NCBI GenBank assembly: GCA_016858145.1 | Contig: JAEHOE010000057.1 | Coordinates: 372,001 to 436,000, forward strand | DNA: 64,000 nt | Direction: 5' to 3' | Origin: Edaphochlamys debaryana | Taxonomy: Eukaryota > Chlorophyta > Chlorophyceae > Chlamydomonadales | Shown: in pieces, positions 1 through 10,308 of the stretch | Layout: the number at the start of each line of letters is the position of its first letter | How positions within the stretch are numbered: the first letter of the stretch is position 1 | Program-made: the position numbers and the translations under genes | Notes under the pieces: model-generated | What the model saw: only the letters and a program-made list of their open reading frames with translations | Told to the model about the DNA's origin: nothing | Database searches by the model: none

Positions 1-849
1 GCGATCTTCCTTGAGTTGTCCCCCCTCTTGGCCTGAGTCCTGGGGCCGGGCTCAGCCCCACAAGGCTCACCCTCGAAGGTGCCCCCCTTCCGCTCATCCC
101 CGTCAACGGCCTCCAGAGCCGGGGTTGCGTGGGCCAGGGCCTGAAGCACGACCCCCGGCATATGGGTCAGGCTGTAGATCGTGAGATGCTTGAGATCCGG
201 GAGTACACCCCGCAGCATCTCGGCAGTCCAGTAGACGTGGGCGTCGCGCGCGGCGCCTCCAAGGTCGGGGCTGGCTGTTGAGCCGAGGGTAAGGGCAGCC
301 GGCCTCAAGCGTACTGCGGCCTTGCAGATTCCATTTGAGAGTAGGAAGTCTCCATGGAGCTGAAGCCGGCTGAGGGGTGCGCAGGGGGCAACCGCTTCTA
401 GCACGGCGAGCCTGGACAGTGGGCCGGCGGGGAGCACGGTTGGGTTGTATGCACGTGCCATGCCTGGGGGGGAGGGGGGGCTGAGGAGGGACAACGCGCG
501 AGCTCAGTTTGTGTGCCAATACTTACATGTGCGGCTCTCCAACACCGTCGTTCCATCCGTCGGTGTCGATGGTAACAGAGTCGAGCTTGGCGCCGCGCGC
601 TAGCATCCCGCGCAGCGACCGAACCAAGCTGTCGGGCTCAAGTGGCCCTCGCGCGGCCTTGAGCTTGACAGTCAAGTCCTTCCAAAGACCGTCGTGGAGC
701 ACCCGGGTGTTGCGGCAAGTGGCGCGAATTGCGGCCCTACACTCCTTGGTAGAACAGAGGCATGTGCGCTGCCACACGATGCTGAGGATTGCGGCGAAAA
801 GAGCTGCGCTGTCGTGTTGCATTGTTGAAGCAGCGTTGGCCATGTGCAT
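1..849 (-). CDS. LRR/F-box-like protein, 5' part only (runs off left edge)
   Basis: Two exons of a minus-strand gene are visible. The first runs from an ATG at 849 (MHMANAAST) to a donor CAT|GTAAGT near 526. It holds a short helical region resembling the F-box/Arg-rich opening of algal F-box proteins (CRNTRVLHDGLWKDLTVKL). The second exon continues to about 71, or to the window edge. It reads as leucine-rich, repeat-like text, for example LSRLQLHGDFLL and LPDLKHLTIYSL. For reading phase to be kept, the acceptor must be CCTCAG at about 481 rather than the later CCCCAG at 463. The longer upstream open frame to 897 begins with TTG, so 849 is the better start. The family assignment rests only on composition and spacing. 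Role (substrate adaptor for ubiquitin ligase) is inference. The stop codon of PPWD1 lies only about 300 bases upstream on the same strand. Confidence 0.5.
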
Positions 850-1116
850 GTCGTTTGCGCGCCAAGGCCCAAGCCTCGACTGACTAGTCAGGTACAAAGG
901 TGCTTCAACAAGTGGGGCAACGGTTTACTGAAAAGACGGCTGGCGGGGTTCCACTGCATGGCGCCAGTCGTCCCCCCCCTTCACCTCGCGCAAATCAGAC
1001 CAGTGCCCCGCCCCCCGCATCGCCCCCCCGCTTCCCCCAGCCTTCCCTCCTCGCGCCCCTGCAGCCCCTGCAGCCCGCGCCACCGCCCTCCCCCTCTCCT
1101 TTTCCCCCTCCACACA

Positions 1117-1145
1117 CCCTCCCCTCCCCTCCCCTCCCCTCCCCT
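1117..1145. repeat. (CCCCT)n microsatellite
   Basis: Five tandem CCCCT units sit immediately downstream of the PPWD1 stop codon, within its 3' untranslated region. Confidence 0.8.
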
Positions 1146-1152
1146 AGAAACC

Positions 1153-4100
1153 TCAGCTCTCGTCCACCGTGTCCTGCAGGCTGATGGACAGGATCTTGAC
1201 GTCCTCGAAGGGCTTGTCGTCCTTGTTGCAGCGGCACCGCTCGATGGCCGTCACCACGTCCATGCCCCGCACCACCCGCCCGAACACCGTGTGCTTGTTG
1301 TCCAGCCAGGGGGTGGGCACCGTGGTGATGAAGAACCTGGGGGGGGAGGGGGAGGGGGGGGTGTTTGTTGGGGGAGGGGGGGGGGGAGGCAAAGGCGGGT
1401 TGAGTGAGAGTGAGGGGGGAAAAGGGCGGTGATGGGGAGTGGTGGACGCCAGAGAGGGGATGCTGGGGGACGCTACGGTTCGCGCGAGGGGGAGGGCATC
1501 CCCACCCCTTTGAGCTTTGACCCTTTGATTGTCGGGCCTCCTGCAACCCCCTTACAGAACCTCCACTCCCGCACCACCCGCCCCTTCGCTTCCCCTCCCG
1601 CCCCGCATTTCCCCCAGGCACTCACTGCGAGCCGTTGGTCCCCGGCCCCGCGTTGGCCATGGACAGTATGCCCGGGCGGTCGTGCCTCAGCGCCTTGTGG
1701 AACTCGTCCTCGAACTCGCCGCCCCAGATGGACTCGCCGCCCGTGCCGTCGCCTTCGGAGGTGGGGGTGGAGGGGGGAAACGGGGTTGTGGGAGGCACGA
1801 GTGAGCGCCACATGCAGGAGGGGTACGAGCGCCGATGATAGCGCGGAACGGACGAGGCCGGCTCAGGCCCCACTCTACGTTCCGGAGCCCGCGAACCCTG
1901 CCCCGCCCCGCCTTCCCTCACCCCAACACCCCCCGCCCCGGTCCCCTCCCGTCCACGCACCCAGCGGGTCTCCCGTCTGGATCATGAAGCCCTTGATGAC
2001 GCGGTGGAAGATGACGCCGTCGTAGTAGCCGTTGCGCGCGTGCGTGGAGAAGTTCTCGATGGTGCGGGGGCACTCGTCGGGGAAGATGCGGACGAAGATG
2101 TCGCCCTGCGGTTGGCGGTTGGGGCGGTTGGGGCGGTTGGGGCGGTTGGGAGGTGGGGAGGTTGGGGTGAGGACAGAGGACTCGTAGAGAGTGGGACTTG
2201 GCAGCCACAAGCAAGAAACCCTCCCCAACCTCACCCTCACCCCGCATCCCCGCGTCCGCCCGTTTGACCCCACCACTCCACCCACCACTTTGAAGCAGCG
2301 ATCTCACCCAAACCTCGCCTCGCAGTGTCGGCTCTTCGCCCCACCCCCACCAGGCTCACCTTGCTGGTGTGCAGGACGGCTCCGTGCGGTAGCGAGTGCC
2401 CGGGGGCGGAGGCGCCGCCTGGGGGTGGGAGGGGGGGCACGGGTGCAGTCGCATAGGGTCAGGCAGAGGTCAGCACGCAGCCCCACGTGCACAGATCTTG
2501 ACTCGATCGCTGCCCATCTCTCACAACCCCTCCCCCCACTCCACTCCCTCCCCCTCCCCTCCCCACCCTCGGCCACGATGATGTCGTCCAGCCCCGGCTT
2601 CTCGTTGAACACGTCCCGCCCGGGCTGCGTGGGGTCCTCGGGCTCCGAGGGCTCGCGCTGGCTGGGGGGTTGGGTTGGGTGGGGTGAGGTGGGTGGGTAG
2701 TGGGGGATGGTGAGGGGTAGGTGGGTGGGCGATGGGGGACGGGCCATGGGGTTGAGGGATGAAAATGGGGTTGGGGGTTGTCCACATCCACGCGAGGGGG
2801 CGGGCTGGGCAGGCAGCTGCGCGACCCCTGCGCCACCGCCCCAGTCCCAGCCCAGCGGTGGCCGCCCTCCCCAGCCCCAGCCAGGTATCGACAGCGCACA
2901 CCGCACGACCACCGCGCCCCTACCTCCTCCCCCCAACCCCCTGACGCTCTGGACCGCGGGCGACGCCATCCCGCTCAGCACCACACACAACCGCCCCCCT
3001 CGGTTCCGTACCTAAGGCCGGCTGGCTAATCACCGCGCCTGAGACTCCCAGGCTCATGCGAGCAGCCCTTCACACAACCGCCCCCTTGCCCCCCCCCTTC
3101 CCGCCCCATGCCCCGCCCTCCGCCCACCCCGCCCCACACGCACGTGAACAGGTAGAAGCGCTGCTTGCGGAAGGCGCAGGCGATGAGGGTGGGGTCGGGG
3201 GAGCCCAGCAGCTTGTCCACCTGCAGGGGGGGCGGGGGCGGCACCCAGGTCAGCCAAGCATCAGAGGCGGGGAAGGGGCCGGGCGCTGGGAATTGCTGCC
3301 GGCCGGCGGGCTGATGTGCCCCTGTAATGTAGCGTTGATGTAGCGTGCGCCTGCTCCTCCACGGCTAGGCGTAGGCCCTCCGAAACAACCCCCTGCCCTC
3401 CTGGTGTCGGGGCCGGCGTGGTGAGCGTGCGACATGCCTCCACCCGCCCCCGTACCTCCACCCGAGCGACCAAAGGCTTCCGCGGGCGGCCCCCAACACA
3501 CACACCCCTCGCTGCCCACCTGTTCCGCCGAGGGCAGGCCCCGCAGCCGTGTGCCGGATTTGCCCGTGGTGGAGCCCTGGGGGGAGGAGGGGAGAAGGCC
3601 GGGTTGCGCAGGGGAGGCGTGTGTGTTTTGCCGGCGTGTCAGGCCCGACGTGGGGAGTGGACGGTCACCGTGCGAAGGGAGGGTGAGCTGCAGGGCCGGC
3701 CGGAACGCTGGGATCACGCCTGTAGCACGGCTGCGTGCCCCGCCTCCACCCCCAAACCCCAATCAACTCACCGCCCTCACCCCACCTCACCCTACCCCCC
3801 ACCCCACCCCACCCCTCACCCCACCTGGTAGAGGGCCAGTGTGAGGAACCGCTCCGTGTTCTCCACCTTGCCTGGGGGGGGGGGAGGACAGAGGGCCAAA
3901 GGAAAGGGCGTGAGCGGGCGGTTGGGGCGCCGGGCTCTAGGGCAGCAGGCATTATCCAGGCGGTAGCTGGGCGACGCTTCTCAAGGCCCAGCCGCTAGCG
4001 TGTTGGAGGTGCCGCCCCGCCGTCGGCCCCCGCACCCCACCCACCCAGGATGCGGGAGACCTTGTTGGTCGCCAGGTTCACCACCTGGCGGCGGGGGGGG

Positions 4101-7100
4101 GGGGGATGATGGAGAGGCAGGGGTCGGGGAGGTAGGGTGAGAGGAAGCCACGCAGCCGCGCCACGCACTTGGACAGGAGGCAATGGCGAGGACGCGCTCG
4201 AGCGCCCGGACCACCAAACCTCCCCCCGACAGCAACAGAGCCCTCTTTCCCTCCCTCCTCCCCTGCCCCCACCTTGACCCCCAGCAGCGTGCCGTACAGC
4301 AGGAAGTTCCCACTCTGGTCGAACACGGCGTTGGGCGGCCCGTGGGTCTCCTCGGGCGCCGCCGTCAGCTCCCGCTCCACGGCCATGCGCCGGCCGAAGT
4401 CAATGTCCTCCAGCTGGGGGGGGGAGGCGGGTGTGCGGGAGCGCGGTGAAGGGTTGGAGGGGGTCTATCTTCTTGGCATAGGGAGAGCACAGAGCTCCAG
4501 CCAGCCAGCCAGACGCGCACCGTTGCAACCTACCCCAACCTACCCTAGGCCCCCCCCCCGCCCACGCCTTCCCCCCCACCTGGAAGACCTCTCCCCCGCT
4601 CCGCTGCAGCTCGTTGGCCGCCTCCGCGCTCTCGTCGAACACCGCCCGCAGCTTGGCGGTGCCCGTGCGGAACACGCGCACCCGCTTGTCGGAGCACACC
4701 AGCGCAAACTGCTGGCCGTCGGGGGACACCTGGGGGGGGGGGGGGTATGGGGCACGGAGGGCGTGAGGGGGGGGGGGCACAGCATGGCACCGCAGGGCTG
4801 ACACTTGCCTTCATTGCTTCACCGCGGGAGCACGCCCAGGCGCTCACGCACCGCAACCCCCACCTCCCGCGCTGCCGCCGCACCCCCCACCGAGACCGGA
4901 CTCCTGCCCAGCCTGCCCCACACCTCCGCCCCCCGCCCTTCCAGGCCCCTCACCTCCAGGCTCTTGGCCGTTGCCTTGGCCTTGGCCAGGTCAAACAGGT
5001 CTGTGTCCAGCTTGGAGCTCCAGGCCAGGCGGCCGCCGTCGGGGTGGCCGTACGAGGTGCCGCACCAGTACTCGATCAGGCCTGGGGGGGGTGGGGGTGT
5101 AGGGCGGGGGAAGGGGGAGGGCGCGGGGCGTGGAGGGTCCCAGCTGCCTTGCCTGCGTGGAGGCACGGCATTGGCCCCGCTGCCCCCGCGCTGCATCGCT
5201 GAGCCCCGCTCCCCACAGCCCCCTTGAGCCCAGCGGTGCTCCGCCCCATGGCTCCCGCAGCCGCCCCTCCGCCCTCGTCCAGGAAGGACTTCCTGGCTTC
5301 CAACCTCCACCCCCAAAGCCCCACCCCCCATGCCCCCTCCCCTTCCCCCCCCACCCTTGGTGTCGGTGCTGATGACCGTGTCCAGGGCGGCGCAGTATCG
5401 CATGGCGGTGACGGGGGCGCGGTGCACCTGGGGGGGAAGGGAGGGGGAGGGGAGGGAGTGGAGTTCAAAACAGGGGTACGCAGAGGGAGGGAGACAGAGG
5501 GAGGCGAGAGACGGAGGACAGAGGGTGACACGCTGCATGGCCACGTGCTCGACCCCATCACCCAGCATCATCCCCACCGGGGTCCCTCCCCATCCTCTCC
5601 CTCCCCTCCACCCTCCACACACCCCCAACCCCCCATACCTCCACAGTGCTGAGCACCTCGTCGCTGCCGCTGCGGGCGTCGTACACGCACACGCGGGGGG
5701 CGTTGAGGTCCGAGATGGCCAGCCGGGCCTTGGCCTCGCCCTTCTGCGCTCGGGGGGAGCGTTGGGGGCGGGAAGGGGGTTGTGGGCAGGTGTTTGGGAT
5801 CCCCACCTCACCCCAAGAGTCCCAACGCTGGGCCCGGGCAGCGCGTCCCCGCTCCCTCCTCCCTCAAGCCCACCTCCAACTCCACCTCCAGCTCCAGCTC
5901 CTCACCCCACATCCCATCCCTCCCCATCCCACCCATCCCGCCCACCCCCCACCTTGTAGATCCAGGCCGCGCACCCCGGCGTGAAGTCCAGGCGCATCAT
6001 GACAATGAGGTCGAAGTTGAGCACGTCGAAGATCTGGGGGGGGAGGGGGGGAGGGGGGGAGGGCAGAGGGCGGTCAGCAGCGTGGAGGGAGTCGCATGCC
6101 CGCGCCGTCCAACGCCCACGCTGTCTGGCTCATGCGGGCACTACCTCCGCCCACCCCATGCCCTTCAGACCCTCCGCGGAAGCCCGTGTCACCACCTCGC
6201 CCCCCCCCCCCTCGGCCTCCACGCAGGCTTGCCCATGCGGTCTCCATCGCCACCCCAGGGGGGGTCCCCGTGTGGGCCGTGTTGTCCCCGATTGGCCCGC
6301 ACCCGAACCCGAGCGCCCTGCCCCCGCCCAAACCCCCCCCCTGCCCAACCCCCCCCCAACCCCCCCCCCGCCCCACCTTGACGGTGCGGTCCCGGGACAG
6401 CGTCATGCACAGGGTGCCGTCGTGGCTCACGGCCAGGCCTGCAGGGGGGGGAGGGGGGTCCAGGAGGGGAGCGAGGCGGGCGTCAGCACGACACACGGCC
6501 CGCGCCTCCCGGCGTGGCCACGACACCCGGCGCCCAGCGGTCTGAGCGCCTGGCGCAGGCGATCCGATCGGCGCCCCTGCCCACTTCCACGGCACAGTCC
6601 TGCCGGGCCCCCCTGCCCCCGCCCCTCGCCCCTGCCCCCAGCACCCTCGCCCCGGTCCACCCCCCGCACCCCGGCCCCTTCCCCTCCGCCGCCGCCGCCT
6701 CACCGTCCACGCTGCCCACGTGCGCCCGGTACTGCTTCACGAACTCGATGCCGGTGGGCTGCTTCTTCCAGAACTTGATGAATCCGTCGGTGGAGGTGGT
6801 GATGATGAAGTGGGAGGAGGTGGCCTGGAGGGGGGGGCGAAGGGCTGCTCGTGTAAGCCAGAGAATCGTAGGCGGCGTGAAAAGCCGGCCGGCTTCTTGG
6901 TGCGGCCCGAAGCCCGTCGCCCGGCTCGTCCCGCTCATCCCAAACCACGTTACGGGTGTGTGCGAGGGGTGGCAGCTATGTGGAGCTGTCCACCGGTACT
7001 GCCCGTGTCGGCCTTCGAAGCCGCCGGCCCCAAAGCCCGGGCCCTCCAAGCCCCATGCAGCCCGCACTGCACCCGGCACTGCCGCCCCGGCCTGGGCCAG

Positions 7101-8260
7101 GCCCGCAGCCCCCACCCAGCACCGCCGTGCGCCCGCGCAAACACGCCTTGCACGATTGCTTGGGAGCCAGCACCGCACCGGGGGCCTTGGCCAGGCCCCA
7201 ACTGCACGCTGCCAGCCCTGTGCCCCGAGTGCGGCCCCGGAGCACGCCACGGCTGCGCCCCGGGCCCCTCCGGGCCCACACCCCCGACCCTGGGGTGCCT
7301 GCTGAGCGCTTGCTCCCATGCAGGCCCGGACACGGCGGGCTGTGCAGGCACACTGCCCCGGTCCCGCATCCCCGGCCAGCGCTGCCGTGCTGCCCCGACG
7401 GCCCTCGTGACGTGCGGTGTGCAGGCCCGCGGCTCGCGGTCTCCCAGCCCGGGGGAGAACGCCGCAGGACCCCGCCCCGCCCCGCCCACCGGGGCTCAAG
7501 GCCGGCCCCAGGCTGCACACCGAATCCGGTCGGTCCCAGCCAGGCTGGCGGGCTGACCAGCCGTGCCGTGCGCCCTGACCGCCCCGCTCGGCTCCTCAAC
7601 TTCCCGCGTGCGGGCTTGGACGCCCCCGGTCCGGGCCCCCACAACCCCCGGTACAGGCCCCAAACCGGGGAGGCCGGGGAGGCCACCCGCGGGAGGCGCC
7701 GCAGCCCGAAGCCCGCTGGGCCGCGCCCTCAAGGCTGTCAAGTTGTCCATCCGCCCTCGCGCCTTGCCTCCAGGCCCCGCCAGCAGCTGCCGCTGCCGCG
7801 GGTTGAAGCCACCAGGAGCCACAGGCCCCGGGCGAGACGCTGGCCCCCAGAAGACAGCTGCCCCCCCAAAACACATGCCGGCCGTCAGCCCGCGCGCCTC
7901 ACCGCCACGTTGTTGACCGTGTCCCGGTGCATGTAGCTCCTCTCGTACATCACTGCCGAGGGCAGCGCGTCCAGGTACTGCTGCTCAAACTCCAGGATCT
8001 GCGTGCATGCCGGGAGCATGTGCTCAGGGTTGCTAGGTTCACTTGTCCAAACGAATGAGCACCACCAGATACCCTTGATCACCGCAGATAAGCAGTTAAG
8101 ACAAGCTGAGGAGGCAGTCCTGCGAGAATCCTGCCTTTCGCTTCTTGGCCTTGGGCGCCGCCGGCCCAACGTCCGCCTCCTCAACAGCTGGCTGGTCGTC
8201 TTGGTCCTCAGCGCCCTCCGGAGGCCGCGGAGGGCCGATATCTTCCTCGGTATCGGCCAT
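1153..8260 (-). CDS. PPWD1: PPWD1: WD40-repeat peptidyl-prolyl cis-trans isomerase (cyclophilin)
   Basis: Nuclear spliceosome-associated cyclophilin. Nineteen exons join in phase to 637 residues, close to the usual length of the family (about 640). Exons: 8135-8260, 7903-7998, 6704-6824, 6377-6438, 5953-6033, 5639-5743, 5355-5427, 4954-5081, 4580-4729, 4273-4413, 4045-4084, 3825-3871, 3520-3576, 3144-3220, 2567-2661, 2360-2418, 1961-2105, 1626-1752, 1153-1336. The N-terminus is acidic and ends KAKKRK; then comes [19 protein letters not shown], the family signature. WD40 blades follow ([31 protein letters not shown]). The C-terminal cyclophilin domain has [15 protein letters not shown], with the catalytic Arg and Gln, and [12 protein letters not shown], with the conserved Trp, so it should be active. 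The intron after exon 1 has a GC donor (AAG|GCAGGA). Intron 2 is 1.08 kb; most others are 60-300 bases and C-rich before the acceptor. Confidence 0.95.
2109..2167. repeat. GGTTGGGGC-type minisatellite in a PPWD1 intron
   Basis: About six imperfect copies of a GGTTGGGGC-like unit lie just upstream (genomic left-to-right) of exon 16/17 territory. A related GGTTGGGC array is found in the ARM-TIR gene near 12.05 kb. On the transcribed strand this is a pyrimidine-rich tract ahead of the acceptor. Confidence 0.7.
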
Positions 8261-10308
8261 CGCTGCACCCGCGAGCTTCTACTGTGCTCTAGAGCCTGCC
8301 AATGCCTATTGAGTGTCAGAAGTGTAGACTAATGCGTCTGGTTAAGTCGTAATAAGCTCTGGGAACGCTTCCCGAGTCAACTTGCCGAGCCGTCGACAGC
8401 GGGGTAAGCAGAGAAGTGGCGGATAATTGTATATATGAATTCGCACAGCAGTGCGTGGGGATTCAAGGGTGGTCAACGGTTGCTCGGCGCAATGGAAAGT
8501 TCACCCGCATGCACACGAACCCAGAGCTTTCGCCCCATTGCCCAAACTTGACTTACCGCTTCAAACCCTCGGCCATGGAACGTTACCCATCTCCCAAGTA
8601 AACGACAACACCTTCCATGTATAGCCAGGTTCAGCTGAGTTAACGGGCCAGCGCCTCAGCCTGATCCTCCCTGGGCTCCTCCTGCGAGCCCTGCCCCAAG
8701 CCCTTAGCCCTGTGCGCCGGGCAGCACGCTGCACGGTTCCAGCGCATCCAGCCCAGCCCCAGTACGGTAGTCGTGGTCAGGCCCGCGGTGCACTACCGGT
8801 ATCAACGCAGGCTCCAGGCCTCCACTGCGCAAGAACGTAGCACGCCAGCGGGGGCAGGCGCCAGAGGCCGCCAGCGGAGCGTGCGTGCTTGGGGGAAGGG
8901 CGGCGGGGGCTTGACCCGCTGGAGGGCTGGACCTGCCCCCGCCACCTTCTCCTGCATCACGCCACCGCCTGCTCGCCCTGCAGGCCAGCACCGTGCCAGT
9001 ACGGGACCCGCAGGGGGAGCTCGAAGGGGGAGGGGGAGGCCGCCGAGGGGGAGGCGGCGAGAGGCACGGGCGCATGGCGCCGCGTAGAGCGCAGGCAGGC
9101 CCTAACGCAGTGGGGCAGTCTGAGCGCGCACGCGTGCCACAATCAACGTGGGTGGGAGGCTTGGGGAGTTGCCGGCGGCACAGCCAGGGAAGGCTGCGGA
9201 CATGTGGGGCTGCGCCTTGCTCCAAAGCCGGGACGACCAGGTCCCGGTAGGCGCGTGCACATTAACTCTACAAGGCTTGAGTACCCACGTGAACCCGTAG
9301 TCACTGCTGGACGCTCGTGCAATGAACCGTAACAGCGTAGACATTACATGGCCTGACTCCCGTGTGGCATATACGCCAGACCACCATACAGGGCGTCCAT
9401 CCGTTGGGTTGGGAGCTCGAGACGCATGTGTTGATCCCTGGCCGTCGTGACAGCATCCTTGACACCGGTACATGGAAGCCCCGGCCTGACTTGCTGCCCG
9501 CGCTGCACATACGGCCTTCATAGCATATCCCAGGCACAGCCATACATGCGCACGCACGCACATGAGCATGCATCCCCCCAGATCACAGCAATGCGGTACA
9601 CTCCTGCACGTAATGCGGAGCCCCCTGACCTGCATAGCGCCGGTACGATGCGAATGCACCGGTCATCCATGCCACCCATGTGGCCCACACGGCTAGCTGC
9701 ACGTTGCAATGACCCGTGCGGCCTGTACACACCACACCGCCCACAGTTCGATTGCAAGCCAACATGCGATGGCGAAAGGCGGCATGGGGGCGCGGCTGCC
9801 GGGGGGAACCGCCCTCCTCCGACCAGCAACAAGGGAATGAAGTGTATACCCATGACGAGAGCGATGTGCTCTATTTAGGAGTCGAAACGTGTCATAGAAA
9901 CAAGTTATGACTGCAACCAGGCCCCCCCCCACAGCCCCCTTACCACTCGTCAGCAAAGGACGACCGAAAATCGTCAAAAGAATGCACCGAGCGTACTGTA
10001 ACAACCCCCCCCCCGTGCGCTTCAGAATCCTCACCTTGACCTGCCCCCAACCGCAGTCCTGGCACCCACACCTTAACAAAGAGTACTGAGCCCGACACCG
10101 CGTTCGTTGGCGTAGGAACCCCCACACTCCGTGCCCGGCCATGATTGCCCGCCTCTGCCTCTGCCTCATCGGCGGCTCCAGTTCCTTGATCAGCAGTGCG
10201 TACGCATGCCCCGTCCCTGCTCCCGACGCAACCGAGGCTGTGACAACGCCCAAGCTGTTGCCTTGATGCCCCTGGCGTGAGGCCCTCAAGGCCCCGACCC
10301 CCGGAGCC
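8261..10308. other. 2 kb gap: PPWD1 upstream region and ARM-TIR 3' flank
   Basis: No gene I can support. The right-hand part should be the 3' UTR of the ARM-TIR gene and the left-hand part the promoter and 5' UTR of PPWD1, both on the minus strand. The sequence at 8290-8640 is less GC-rich than the genes, as expected of a promoter. Open frames of 100-185 codons exist on both strands, but they lack splice structure or recognisable motifs. Confidence 0.6.
9344..9348 (-). terminator. Possible polyadenylation signal TGTAA for ARM-TIR gene
   Basis: First TGTAA on the minus strand after the stop codon at 10309. It would give a 3' UTR of nearly 1 kb, long but possible for a volvocalean gene. Confidence 0.3.

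Noticed and set aside
6483..7520. 345-codon minus-strand frame in the PPWD1 region
   Set aside because: Runs through a real exon (6704-6824) in its own frame and then through intron; the conserved exons on both sides join without it.
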